Shown: positions 8,874 to 17,768 of the stretch, piece by piece | How positions within the stretch are numbered: the first letter of the stretch is position 1 | How the letters are laid out: every line of letters begins with the position of its first letter | Assembly: GCA_902519625.1 (NCBI GenBank) | Contig: CABYKS010000006.1 | Location: 1-41,508, forward strand | Origin: an uncultured Pelagibacteraceae bacterium | GTDB taxonomy: Bacteria; Pseudomonadota; Alphaproteobacteria; Pelagibacterales; Pelagibacteraceae | Direction of reading: 5' to 3' | Length of the DNA: 41,508 bases | Program-made: the position numbers and the translations under genes | The notes under the pieces: generated by a model | The model's input: only the letters and a program-made list of their open reading frames with translations | What the model was told of the DNA's origin: nothing | The model's database searches: none

Positions 8874-10118
8874 ATGAAAATAGCAGTTATTGGATCAGGA
8901 ATATCGGGTTTAGGAGCTGCTTATAATTTATCAAAGAAATATCACATAGATTTGTTTGAAAAAAATGATCATTTTGGCGGTCATGCACATACTATTAAAA
9001 TTCCAGTTGAAGATAATAAGGAAGTAGCAGTTGATATTGGATTTATGGTTTTTAATAAAAAAACGTATCCAAATTTAATCAATTTTTTTTTGGAAAATAA
9101 AATTGAAATTGAAAAAAGCGACATGTCATTTTCTGTATCTGTAAAGAATAGTGATATTGAATATTGTGGAAAAGGGTTAAGTGGTATTTTTTCAAATAGA
9201 AAAAATTTATTAAAACCAAAATTTATTAAGATGTTTTTTGAAATAATTAGTTTTTACAATAATTGTGAAAAACTAAATATTGACACTAACGATGAAAGAA
9301 CTCTAGGAGAATATTTAAAAAGTATAAAGTTGTCTGATTATTTTATTAATTATCATATAATACCAATGGTGTCCGCAATCTGGTCGATGCCACCTTATGA
9401 AGCTTCACAAATGCCTTTAAAGTTTTTTATTAATTTTTTTAAAAATCATGGATTATTTAAATTAAAAAATAGACCTCAATGGTATACTGTTGCTAAAAGA
9501 AGCAAAACTTATGTAGACAAAATAATTAATCAAATATCTGGAGAGTATTTTAAAAACTACCCAATAAATAAAATTCAAAGAAATACGCGAGGTATCAAAA
9601 TATTTTATGGAGGAGAAAATGAGTTTTTTAACTATGACAAAGTAGTTATTGCAACACACGCAGATGAAGCGTTAAAATTGATTGAAAAACCTACATTAGA
9701 TGAGGTTAAAATATTAAAAAAATTTAAATATAGAGAAAATATAGCGATTATTCATAGTGATAAATCACTCATGCCAACAAATAGAAAGGCATGGTGTTCT
9801 TGGAATGCGTCTATGAATATAGATAATAATGACAAAACATCAGTAACATATTGGCTTAATCAATTACAAAATTTAAATATTAACACAAATATTTTTTTAA
9901 CTATCAATCCTTTTTCAGAAATATCAGAAAATAAAATATTTAAAAAAGTTAAATTCACACATCCCTATTTTGATAGCAAAGCACTAGACCATCAAAATCA
10001 ACTCAATTTAATCCAAAATAAAGAAAATATTTTGTTTTGTGGAAGTTATTTTGGCTATGGATTTCATGAAGATGGATTAAAATCTTCTATTGAAATGATG
10101 AAAAGCATTAATGATTAA
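8874..10118 (+). CDS. COG2907-type FAD-dependent oxidoreductase
   Basis: A flavoprotein of about 414 aa with an N-terminal Rossmann FAD site (IAVIGSGISGLGAAYNL, residues about 3-19), then the family's EKNDHFGGHAHT and VDIGFMVFN segments and a C-terminal FAD-binding end (GYGFHEDGLKSSIEMM). This subfamily of the amine-oxidase/desaturase fold is habitually found beside DUF1365 and cyclopropane-fatty-acid-synthase genes, exactly as here, and is thought to act on membrane fatty acyl chains. I prefer the ATG at 8874 to the TTG at 8871 given by the track; GGAG lies about 16 bases upstream. It overlaps the DUF1365 gene by 8 bases. Confidence 0.85.
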   Translation: MKIAVIGSGISGLGAAYNLSKKYHIDLFEKNDHFGGHAHTIKIPVEDNKEVAVDIGFMVFNKKTYPNLINFFLENKIEIEKSDMSFSVSVKNSDIEYCGKGLSGIFSNRKNLLKPKFIKMFFEIISFYNNCEKLNIDTNDERTLGEYLKSIKLSDYFINYHIIPMVSAIWSMPPYEASQMPLKFFINFFKNHGLFKLKNRPQWYTVAKRSKTYVDKIINQISGEYFKNYPINKIQRNTRGIKIFYGGENEFFNYDKVVIATHADEALKLIEKPTLDEVKILKKFKYRENIAIIHSDKSLMPTNRKAWCSWNASMNIDNNDKTSVTYWLNQLQNLNINTNIFLTINPFSEISENKIFKKVKFTHPYFDSKALDHQNQLNLIQNKENILFCGSYFGYGFHEDGLKSSIEMMKSIND

Positions 10119-10878
10119 AGAATCTTCAATTTATATTGGTAATGTAATTCATAAACGATTTAAACCTAAAGTTCATTTTTTCAAATATAAAGTTTTTTCA
10201 ATATTATTAGATCTATCTGAGATAAATTTATTGGATAAATCGTTAAAAATTTTTTCCCATAATAAATTTAATATTATTAGTTTTTACGATGTAGATCATG
10301 GTCCTAGAGACGGAACATCATTAAAGAAATGGGTTATTAAAAATCTAATAGAAAATCAAATAAATACAGAAGAAATTAAGATTAAACTTTTGTGTTATCC
10401 TAGAATTTTTGGGTATGTTTTTAATCCTTTGAGTGTTTTTTTTATTTATAACAAAAAATCAGAATTAATATCAATTTTATATGAAGTTAAAAATACTTTT
10501 GGTGAACAGCACACATATATATTTAAAATAAATGAAAATGATAATTTAATTAAAAATACATGCAAAAAAAAATTTCATGTATCTCCATTTATTGAAATGA
10601 ATTGTACGTATTTTTTTAAGATTCTAAAGCCAGATAACAAAATTTCGCTAATTATCGATCAATACGACGATGAAGGGAAGCTTCTTTATGCATCTCAAGA
10701 TGGAATCAAAATTGATCTTAATAATAAAAACCTAATTTTATCTTATTTACGCCATCCATTAATGACCTTCAAAATTATTGCCGCAATACATTTTGAAGCA
10801 TTTAAATTGTGGATTAAAGGCATTAAATTTGTGAAAAAAAAATTAAAAATTAAGAATAATATAAGTATAGAAAATTAA
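10111..10878 (+). CDS. DUF1365 family protein
   Basis: A 255-residue DUF1365 member, recognised by SIYIGNVIHKRFKPKVHFFKY at the N terminus, DHGPRDGTSL, CYPRIFGYVFNPLSVFF, YEVKNTFGEQHTY and the C-terminal HPLMTFKIIAAIHFEAFKLW. Its biochemical activity is not established. It is nearly always coded between a COG2907 flavoprotein and a CFA-synthase-like methyltransferase, and the overlaps here (8 bases upstream, 1 base downstream) indicate obligate co-expression. The conserved aromatic and His residues suggest a catalytic or lipid-binding role in the same lipid modification; this is inference. Confidence 0.88.
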   Translation: MIKESSIYIGNVIHKRFKPKVHFFKYKVFSILLDLSEINLLDKSLKIFSHNKFNIISFYDVDHGPRDGTSLKKWVIKNLIENQINTEEIKIKLLCYPRIFGYVFNPLSVFFIYNKKSELISILYEVKNTFGEQHTYIFKINENDNLIKNTCKKKFHVSPFIEMNCTYFFKILKPDNKISLIIDQYDDEGKLLYASQDGIKIDLNNKNLILSYLRHPLMTFKIIAAIHFEAFKLWIKGIKFVKKKLKIKNNISIEN

Positions 10879-12056
10879 TGATCGTAGACAAAATTTCAGA
10901 TTTAATAGTTTTTAAAACACTAAAAAATATAAAACATGGTTTTTTAGAAGTAACAAATTTCAATGGTGAAGTATTAAAATTTGGAGATATAAATGAAAAA
11001 CTTAAAGCAAGAATACAAGTTAAACACCCAAGTTTAAATTATAATTTAATCAGAAATGGTAGCATTGGCCTAGCAGAGAGTTACATGCAGGGTTATTTTG
11101 AAACTGATAATCTTTCAAATTTAATAGAAATTACTGCAAAAAATATAAAATTAATTTATAAGTTTTCAGGAATTTTAGATTTTTCTGCAATAAATTTTTT
11201 AAAAAATAAAATTATTAAAAATACAAAAAAAAGAAGTAAAGAAAATATAGCTAAACACTACGATCTTGGAAATGATTTTTTTTCTTTATGGCTTGATGAA
11301 ACTTTAACTTATTCAAGTGCAATATTCGAAAATAATAGACAAACTTTATCTGAAGCTCAAAATAACAAATATCAAAAGTTAATTAATCTTTTAAAACCAA
11401 GAGATAATAGCAAAGTTTTAGAGATAGGATGTGGTTGGGGAGGATTTGCAGAATACTTAGGTAAAAATTACAATGTTAAATTAGATTGTATTACAATATC
11501 TAAAAAACAGTATGAGTTTGCTAAAGAAAGAATTTATAAAGCAGGACTTAATGAAAAAATAAATTTAGAAATAAAAGATTACAGAGATTTAAAAGGAAAA
11601 TATGATTCTATAGCATCAATTGAAATGATTGAGGCCGTAGGTCAGAATTATTTACAAAGCTATTTTAATACAATTAAAAAAAATCTTTCTATTAACGGTA
11701 ATGCTGGAATTCAAGCTATTACTATCGATGATAGTTTGTTTGATAGATATAAAAATAAACAAGACTTCATTCAAAAATATATTTTTCCTGGTGGTTTTTT
11801 ACCTTCAAAAAAAAGCCTGCATAAATATGCAGATGATAATGGATTGAAATTTAATGGGTATAATTCGTATTCAAAACACTATTCAGATACTTTAATAATT
11901 TGGAGGAAAGAGTTTATAAAAAAGTGGGACTTAATTAAAAAACAAGGATTTGATATAAATTTTAAAAAAATGTGGGAATTTTATCTATCTTACTGTGAAG
12001 CAGGATTTAAATCAAAAAATATAGATTTAATACAATTTTCTTTATGCAACAAATAA
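10878..12056 (+). CDS. Cyclopropane-fatty-acyl-phospholipid synthase-like methyltransferase
   Basis: A SAM-dependent methyltransferase of the CFA synthase family, 392 aa. An N-terminal lipid-binding domain (residues about 1-120) precedes the signature IAKHYDLGNDFFSLWLDETLTYSSAIF, the SAM motif VLEIGCGWGGFAEYLG, and SIEMIEAVGQNYL. CFA enzymes methylate the double bond of membrane unsaturated fatty acids. Paralogues in this particular cluster can instead methylate a modified acyl chain, for example on the route to methylated furan fatty acids, so the exact product is uncertain. Its ATG overlaps the DUF1365 stop (TAATG). Confidence 0.9.
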   Translation: MIVDKISDLIVFKTLKNIKHGFLEVTNFNGEVLKFGDINEKLKARIQVKHPSLNYNLIRNGSIGLAESYMQGYFETDNLSNLIEITAKNIKLIYKFSGILDFSAINFLKNKIIKNTKKRSKENIAKHYDLGNDFFSLWLDETLTYSSAIFENNRQTLSEAQNNKYQKLINLLKPRDNSKVLEIGCGWGGFAEYLGKNYNVKLDCITISKKQYEFAKERIYKAGLNEKINLEIKDYRDLKGKYDSIASIEMIEAVGQNYLQSYFNTIKKNLSINGNAGIQAITIDDSLFDRYKNKQDFIQKYIFPGGFLPSKKSLHKYADDNGLKFNGYNSYSKHYSDTLIIWRKEFIKKWDLIKKQGFDINFKKMWEFYLSYCEAGFKSKNIDLIQFSLCNK

Positions 12057-12061
12057 ACAGA

Positions 12062-12589
12062 ATGAAAATTATATTTGCATTAATTGCACTAATTTTATTA
12101 ACTAGCTGTTCAGGAAACAATATGAAACCAATAGACTTTAAAGATCAAAAACCAAGATTAATTATAGAAGAATATATGTCGGGTAATGTAAAAGCTTGGG
12201 GAATTTTACAAAATAGATCGGGAAAAGTAACAAGACAATTTTCTGCTGATCTTAATGGTACATGGGATGGTAAACAACTAATTTTAGATGAAAAGTTTAT
12301 TTGGAATGATGGAGAAATTCAAACAAGGCAGTGGAAAATTAATAAAATTGACGAACATAATTATGAAGGTACAGCGGGAGATGTTGTAGGAACTGCAAAA
12401 GGTTATTCATATGGACCAGCATTTAAATTTGAGTATGTTTTATTAGTACCAGTTAAAGGCAGAGAAATGAAAATTACTTTTGATGACTGGATATTTATGC
12501 AAGATGAAAGAGTTGCAATCAACAGAGCAACAATGACTAAGTTTGGTATAAAAGTTGCTGAACTTACAGTTATGTTTGTTAAAGATTAA
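12062..12589 (+). CDS. DUF3833 lipoprotein
   Basis: An envelope lipoprotein of the lipocalin-like DUF3833 family. I chose the second Met (12062) because it opens a textbook lipoprotein signal, MKIIFALIALILLTSC, with the lipobox LTSC; the track start adds six residues that do not fit a signal peptide. The mature part (about 160 aa) shows the family's WGILQNRSGKVTRQF, NGTWDG and a C-terminal DDWIFMQDERVAINRATMTKFG. DUF3833 genes co-occur with CFA-type synthases and SDR proteins in lipid-modification clusters. The original ORF overlaps the methyltransferase gene by 13 bases; with this start the gap is 5 bases. Confidence 0.85.
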   Translation: MKIIFALIALILLTSCSGNNMKPIDFKDQKPRLIIEEYMSGNVKAWGILQNRSGKVTRQFSADLNGTWDGKQLILDEKFIWNDGEIQTRQWKINKIDEHNYEGTAGDVVGTAKGYSYGPAFKFEYVLLVPVKGREMKITFDDWIFMQDERVAINRATMTKFGIKVAELTVMFVKD

Positions 12590-13344
12590 TTTTTTTTTTG
12601 AAATTTTGTAAGTTTTTTCACTAAATAAAAATAAATTTTACTTGGTAAAAGGCCAAACAACTTAAGAGTTAATGTAAGCTGTTTAGGAAAATGTATTTCA
12701 AAATTATTTTTATTTATTAAACCATCATAAATTTTATCAGCTGCAAATTCTGAAGTTTTTAAAAATGGCATTTTAAAATCATTTTTGTCTGTCATTGGTG
12801 TTTTAATAAAACCTGGAGAGACCAAACAAACTCTTACATTGTGTCTTCCGAAATCGAAATATAAGCTCTCAGCTAAATTGTTTAAAGCAGATTTTGAAGG
12901 ACCATATCCTGTTGAATTAGGTAAACCTCTATATCCAGCAATTGAGGATACAATAGTAATTATACCGCTATTCTTATTTTTGAAATATTCTTCAACAGCC
13001 TTAATGCTATTGACTGTCCCAAAGAAATTAACCTTAAAAACATTCTCTATTTGCTCAACATCTATATCTTTCTCTTTTTTTGGATTCCAAGTTCCAGTAG
13101 AAAAAAAACAGATGTCTACATTCCCATAATGACTTTTAACCTGTTCAAATACTTCTTTACATTTTGCTTGATCAGTAACATCTAATGGAAAAGATTTAAT
13201 ATTTTCATGAGATTCGGATATTTCTTTTAAAATATTTTCTCTTCTAGCAGAGATTGCAACACTCCAGTTCTCATTCGCAAATTTCAATGCTAAAGCTTTA
13301 CCAATCCCACTGCTTGCGCCAGTTATCCATATTACTTTTTTCAT
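12586..13344 (-). CDS. SDR-family oxidoreductase of the lipid-modification cluster
   Basis: A 252-residue classical short-chain dehydrogenase: coenzyme motif TGASSGIGKALALKF, the catalytic Ser in IVSSIAGY and YGPSKSAL with the Tyr-x-x-x-Lys pair. The usual NNAG is replaced by FSTG, as in the COG0300-like branch. It is convergent with the DUF3833 gene, their stop codons interlocking. SDR genes of this kind are regular members of the COG2907/DUF1365/CFA/DUF3833 neighbourhood, so it probably belongs to the same pathway despite facing the other way. Substrate unknown. Confidence 0.85.
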   Translation of the reverse strand: MKKVIWITGASSGIGKALALKFANENWSVAISARRENILKEISESHENIKSFPLDVTDQAKCKEVFEQVKSHYGNVDICFFSTGTWNPKKEKDIDVEQIENVFKVNFFGTVNSIKAVEEYFKNKNSGIITIVSSIAGYRGLPNSTGYGPSKSALNNLAESLYFDFGRHNVRVCLVSPGFIKTPMTDKNDFKMPFLKTSEFAADKIYDGLINKNNFEIHFPKQLTLTLKLFGLLPSKIYFYLVKKLTKFQKKN

Positions 13345-13410
13345 AATTTGAAACTATAACATATTTACATAGTTATATTTATGAATAAATTAAATTTATA
13401 ATATTTATAT

Positions 13411-14514
13411 ATGGATGATGTTGTAATTATTGGAGGCGGCATAATTGGAGCAGCAAGTGCTTATTTTTTATCTAAGGAAGGAAGAAAAGTAAAAGTTATA
13501 GAAAGAGACCCAACATACAAAAATGCTTCTTTTCCATTATCTCTAGGGGGTTTTAGAAGACAATTTTTTCAAAAAGAGAATATTTTGCTTGGTAAATTTG
13601 CTAGAGAATTTATTTATCAAATACCAGAGTTGCTAAAAACGGATAAAAATCCTAATCCTACTGCAAGCATGGTCCCAAATGGATATTTATTAATGTTTGG
13701 GCCTGAGCATGCTGAAGAGCAATACAGAGCATTAGAAAATCATAAAGCTTGTGAAGCAGGAACCAAAAATATTAAAGGCTCTGAATTAACAAAAGTATTT
13801 CCATATATTAATAATGAAGGAATTGAAACAGCAACTTTCACAGATAACAAAAGTGAAGGTTGGATTGATCCATTTATGTTTCATAGCGCTTTAAAAAGCA
13901 AGGCTATAGAACTTGGAGCAGAGTTTATTAAAGGTGAAGTGAAAAGTATTTCAGAAATAAAAGCTAAAACTATTATTTCAGCAGCTGGGTGTTGGACAAA
14001 AGAATTGCTAGATGACATTCCGGTAGTTCCACAAAAGCATACTGTATTTAGGATTAAGTGCCCAAAACATATTCCCGAAATGCCTTTAACTGGAGATTTA
14101 ACAACAGGCGTTTATTGGAGACCAGAGGGAAAAGAATATTTAGCTGGATCACCTCATTCTGTATTTGATGCAACAGATTTGGAACCAGCATGGAATGATT
14201 TCGAAGAACTAGTTTGGCCAGCTCTTGCAAAAAGAATTCCTGCATTTGAGGAATTAAAATTAACTGGTGGATGGGCAGGATATTATGATTGTAATAAATT
14301 AGATAACAATGCTGTTGTTGGTAAGCACCCTAAATATGAAAACGTTTATTTAGCATCAGGTTTTACTGGCAGAGGATTAATGCAAGCTCCAGGAATAGGC
14401 AGAGCATTAACTGAATTAATTACAACTGGATCATATCAAACAATTGATATTAGTGATTTTGCTGTTGAAAGAGTTTTAGATAATAAGGTTAGGCCTGAAC
14501 CTTACGTTTTATAG
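13411..14514 (+). CDS. FAD-dependent amino-acid (DAO-family) oxidoreductase
   Basis: A 367-residue DAO-fold flavoenzyme with N-terminal VVIIGGGIIGAASAYFLSKEG, the ERDPTYKNAS linker, a GGFRRQF loop typical of FOXRED1/sarcosine-oxidase-like members, and the FAD C-terminal motif ASGFTGRGLMQAPGIGRAL. Such stand-alone enzymes oxidise secondary or N-methylated amino acids. The nearby formate dehydrogenase would suit a demethylating enzyme releasing C1 units, but the genes are not in one operon and the substrate cannot be read from sequence. No GCV_T or folate-binding domain is attached, so it is not a full-length dimethylglycine or sarcosine dehydrogenase. Confidence 0.8.
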   Translation: MDDVVIIGGGIIGAASAYFLSKEGRKVKVIERDPTYKNASFPLSLGGFRRQFFQKENILLGKFAREFIYQIPELLKTDKNPNPTASMVPNGYLLMFGPEHAEEQYRALENHKACEAGTKNIKGSELTKVFPYINNEGIETATFTDNKSEGWIDPFMFHSALKSKAIELGAEFIKGEVKSISEIKAKTIISAAGCWTKELLDDIPVVPQKHTVFRIKCPKHIPEMPLTGDLTTGVYWRPEGKEYLAGSPHSVFDATDLEPAWNDFEELVWPALAKRIPAFEELKLTGGWAGYYDCNKLDNNAVVGKHPKYENVYLASGFTGRGLMQAPGIGRALTELITTGSYQTIDISDFAVERVLDNKVRPEPYVL

Positions 14515-14519
14515 TATTA

Positions 14520-15974
14520 TTAAGTACCACAAAAAGTTTTATATTTTTTATCACTAACTGGAGCAGGGTATTGATAATCAATATTTTCTTTTGTTTTTTC
14601 ATATGGTTTTTCTAATACATTAATTAATTTTTTTAATGGAGAAAAATCATTGTTATTTGCATATTCTAATACTTCTTCAACTTTATGGTTTCTTGGAATA
14701 ACTAAAGGATTAACTGACTTCATTAAACTTAAATACTTTTCAGGCGTACTATTATTCAGCTTAAGTCTTTCTTTCCATCTTTTTTTCCATATAAGGAAGT
14801 TTTCATTATTATAGATTTTATTGTGTTGAAAATTTTCATCCATTAAAAAACAAAATGTATTTGTATAGTCAGCCTTATTTTTGTGCATCCAAGTTAATAA
14901 ATCTATTATTAAAACCTGATCTTTTGAATCTTGGCCAAATAAACCTAATTTATCTCTCATCATATTAATCCATTTAGTCTCATAACTTTTGTCAAAACTA
15001 TTTATTGTTTCAGTAGCAATCTCAATTGCCTTTTCTTTTTTTGGATCAATAAGAGGTATTAAACATTCTGCAAATCTTGCTAAGTTCCATTTAGTGATAC
15101 TTGGTTGATTAAAATAAGCGTATCTACCAAATTCATCTATTGAACTAAAAACAGTTTTTGGATCATAAGTGTCCATGAAGGCACATGGGCCATAATCAAT
15201 AGTTTCACCTGATATAGACATATTGTCTGTGTTCATAACACCATGGATAAAACCAACTCTCATCCAATTAACCACCAAGTCAATTTGAAGTTCAATTAAA
15301 ACTTTTAATAAATCAACTGCTTTGTTTTTAGATTTTTTAATATTTGGATAATGACGCTCTATAGTATAATCAACTAAAGTTTTTAATTCACTTTCATTTT
15401 TTCTCATAGCCACATATTGAAAAGTTCCTACTCTTAGATGACTAGAGGCAACTCTTGTTAGTATTGCACCTTGTAATATACTTTCTCTTACTACATCTTC
15501 ACCAGTTTTAACTACCGCTAGACTTCTTGTTGTTGGAATATTTAGTGAATGCATCGCTTCACTAATAATATACTCTCTAAGCATTGGACCTAGCGCAGCT
15601 CTTCCGTCACCATTTCTTGAAAAAGGTGTTTGTCCTGATCCTTTAAATTGAATGTCAAATCTTTCATTATTCTTCGAAATATGTTCTCCCATTAAAATTG
15701 CTCTACCATCTCCTAACATTGTAAAATGACCAAACTGATGTCCTGCATAGGCCTGAGCAATTGGATTACTTCCATTCGGCAAAGAATTTCCTGAAAAAAC
15801 TTCGGATAATTCTTTTTCTGTAACTTTAGAAAAGTTTAAATTCAATTCTGACGCCAAAGTTTTGTTTATTAAAACTAATTCAGGATTTTTGACAGGTACT
15901 GGATTAATATTTTCTTTAAATGAGCTCGATAGACTGAAGTATGTATTATTAAAATTCCAATTTATTTTATTCAT
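14520..15974 (-). CDS. selO: SelO protein adenylyltransferase (YdiU/UPF0061)
   Basis: SelO is a pseudokinase-fold enzyme that transfers AMP from ATP to Ser/Thr/Tyr of target proteins, with a role in redox stress. Visible signatures are YAGHQFGHFTMLGDGRA, FKGSGQTPFSRNGDGRAALG, the LREYIISEAMHSL helix, and the active-site HGVMNTDNMS and DYGPCAFMD. The protein ends in TFCGT, placing a Cys at the C terminus where eukaryotic SelO has selenocysteine. Length 484 aa is typical. The ATG follows directly on a terminator-like hairpin, leaving no room for a standard ribosome binding site. Confidence 0.95.
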   Translation of the reverse strand: MNKINWNFNNTYFSLSSSFKENINPVPVKNPELVLINKTLASELNLNFSKVTEKELSEVFSGNSLPNGSNPIAQAYAGHQFGHFTMLGDGRAILMGEHISKNNERFDIQFKGSGQTPFSRNGDGRAALGPMLREYIISEAMHSLNIPTTRSLAVVKTGEDVVRESILQGAILTRVASSHLRVGTFQYVAMRKNESELKTLVDYTIERHYPNIKKSKNKAVDLLKVLIELQIDLVVNWMRVGFIHGVMNTDNMSISGETIDYGPCAFMDTYDPKTVFSSIDEFGRYAYFNQPSITKWNLARFAECLIPLIDPKKEKAIEIATETINSFDKSYETKWINMMRDKLGLFGQDSKDQVLIIDLLTWMHKNKADYTNTFCFLMDENFQHNKIYNNENFLIWKKRWKERLKLNNSTPEKYLSLMKSVNPLVIPRNHKVEEVLEYANNNDFSPLKKLINVLEKPYEKTKENIDYQYPAPVSDKKYKTFCGT

Positions 15975-15976
15975 AA

Positions 15977-16010
15977 AAAAAGCGATTTATAACAATATAA
16001 ACCGCTTTTT
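15977..16010 (-). terminator. Hairpin with T-tract between formate dehydrogenase and selO
   Basis: On the minus strand AAAAAGCG and CGCTTTTT flank an inner TTTATA/TATAAA-type stem closed by a four-base loop, with one A/C mismatch; a run of seven Ts follows. It lies 14 bases after the formate dehydrogenase stop and fits a rho-independent terminator for that gene. The T-run ends exactly at the selO ATG, so the hairpin may also control selO. The T-rich opposite arm makes it partly bidirectional. Confidence 0.7.
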
Positions 16011-16024
16011 CTAATTTTTAATTT

Positions 16025-17224
16025 TTATTTTTTCTTATATTTAGCTGCTTCTTCAGAGCCTCCAGTTGCTGAACCCTTACTATAAGAGTGAGCACCCATT
16101 CCAGCTAGTTGGCCGTTTTGTACAATCAAATATTGATTTCTGATCTCTTTACCTTCAAAGAAACACTCTAAAATTTCTCTTACGCCGTCAGCATATCTAG
16201 CTTGGGCAGAAAGAGAAGTTCCTGATGTGTGAGGTGTCATTCCATGATTTGGCATTGTTCTCCAAACGTGGTCATTGGGAGCTGGTTGAGGAAACCATAC
16301 ATCACCTGCGTAACCACTTAATTGGCCACTTTTAAGAGCTTTTGCAATTGCTTCACGATTACAAATTTTTCCTCTTGCAGTATTAACGATATAAGCACCT
16401 TTTTTCATTTTACTTATCATTGCGTCATCAAATAAGTTTTCAGTTTCTGGATGAAGAGGACAATTAATCGTTACTACATCACAAACTTTTACCATTGATT
16501 CTACCGACTCATGAAAAGTCAAGTTAAGTTCTTTTTCAACCGCATCAGGTAATTTATGTCTATCAAAGTAGTGTAAATGTACATCAAAGGGTTTCATTTT
16601 TCTTAATGCATCCAGACCAATTCGTCCTGCTGCTACTGTTCCAACATGCATTCCTTCAACATCATATGATCTTTGTACTGCATCCGCAATATTCCAGCCG
16701 CCTTCATTAACGATCCTATGTTGGTTATGGTAATCTCTAACCATAGAAACTATCATCATTACAATATGTTCTGCTACTGATCTTGAATTACAAAATGTTA
16801 CTTCAACAACATCTATTTTATTATCCATTGCCGCCTGTAAATCAACATGGTCTGAACCTATTCCAGCTGTAATAGCCATTTTTAAATTTTTGGCTTTCGC
16901 AATTCTTTCTTTCGTTAGGTAATATGGAAAGAATGGTTGTGAAATAACTATATCAGCATCAACTATATGTTTATCTGCCTCACATCCATCACCATCCTTA
17001 CTATTTGTAACAACATACTCGTGACCGTTACTTTCCAAAAACTTTCTTAAACCCAATTCACCTGATACACATCCTAATAATTCACCAGGTGTAAAGTCCC
17101 TACCTTTAGGTGAAGGTAATGTCATACCATCAGGGTATTTATCTAACTTTGGAAGATCTCCTAATGGATATGATTTGGGCATGCCTCCTTTAGGATCATC
17201 ATACAATATACACAATATTTTCAT
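16025..17224 (-). CDS. fdh: NAD-dependent formate dehydrogenase (D-2-hydroxyacid dehydrogenase fold)
   Basis: Metal-free FDH oxidising formate to CO2 with reduction of NAD+. It matches the methylotroph/Pseudomonas type throughout: the substrate-site ISQPFFPYYLT, AGIGSDHVDL, the coenzyme motif GTVAAGRIG followed by DVHLHYFDRHKLP, the catalytic Arg in NTARGKICNRE, and the catalytic His in MTPHTSGT. The 399 aa length is almost that of characterised enzymes. A strong Shine-Dalgarno (AGGAG) sits 5 bases before the ATG. It probably serves as the last step of one-carbon oxidation for energy in the cytosol. It does not need molybdenum, so it does not explain moeA nearby. Confidence 0.95.
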   Translation of the reverse strand: MKILCILYDDPKGGMPKSYPLGDLPKLDKYPDGMTLPSPKGRDFTPGELLGCVSGELGLRKFLESNGHEYVVTNSKDGDGCEADKHIVDADIVISQPFFPYYLTKERIAKAKNLKMAITAGIGSDHVDLQAAMDNKIDVVEVTFCNSRSVAEHIVMMIVSMVRDYHNQHRIVNEGGWNIADAVQRSYDVEGMHVGTVAAGRIGLDALRKMKPFDVHLHYFDRHKLPDAVEKELNLTFHESVESMVKVCDVVTINCPLHPETENLFDDAMISKMKKGAYIVNTARGKICNREAIAKALKSGQLSGYAGDVWFPQPAPNDHVWRTMPNHGMTPHTSGTSLSAQARYADGVREILECFFEGKEIRNQYLIVQNGQLAGMGAHSYSKGSATGGSEEAAKYKKK

Positions 17225-17305
17225 CTACTCTCCTATATAATTTAAATATTAATTTTTTTATACACATCTAACATTATTTTCGAGGTTCAAGCAAATAAAT
17301 TATTT

Positions 17306-17764
17306 TTAACTTGGATAAGATTTTTTTAAAATAAAACGGTTAATTATTATTGCAAAAATAATAATTATTATTGATCCTGTTATCACTGGGCTTAATAAAT
17401 AATCAAGTGAAACACTACCAATAATGACTATAATTGGATTTCCTCCCGCTGGTGGATGAGTAACTTTAAAAAATATCATTAAGCCAACACCAAAACCAAC
17501 TGCTAAAGGAATTGTTATATAAATAGGAAGTGGAACAAAGTTTAGAAAAAATAACCCAACCAATGCAGTTATAAGGTGTCCAAAAAAAACATTTTTAGGT
17601 TGAGCAAAAGGACTTTCTGGATATCCATATAGCAAAACCATAGAAGAACCAAAAGACGCTAATAAAAATATACCATATTCTGTTTTGTAAGTTAAAATAG
17701 TTAATATACTAATTGTTATGATAGAAAAAAGACCAGCTAAAAATGATTGTTTCAAATTTTCCAT
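17306..17764 (-). CDS. HPP-family integral membrane protein
   Basis: 152 residues with about five membrane helices and the family's signature loops: FGSSMVLLYGYPESPFAQPKN and VTHPPAGGNP. Some plant and cyanobacterial HPP proteins have been linked to nitrite transport into plastids or cells; the substrate in this organism is unknown. It starts 4 bases downstream of the SufU-like gene, so the two are co-transcribed. An 81-base spacer without an obvious terminator separates it from formate dehydrogenase. Confidence 0.85.
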   Translation of the reverse strand: MENLKQSFLAGLFSIITISILTILTYKTEYGIFLLASFGSSMVLLYGYPESPFAQPKNVFFGHLITALVGLFFLNFVPLPIYITIPLAVGFGVGLMIFFKVTHPPAGGNPIIVIIGSVSLDYLLSPVITGSIIIIIFAIIINRFILKKSYPS

Positions 17765-17768
17765 AATG

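Noticed and set aside
12785-13129. 114-codon plus-strand ORF
   Set aside because: Antisense to the SDR gene, which has all catalytic motifs.
13352-13374. AACTAT/ATAGTT inverted repeat between the SDR and DAO genes as an operator
   Set aside because: Six-base arms with an 11-base spacer are expected by chance in sequence this AT-rich; no second copy was noticed.
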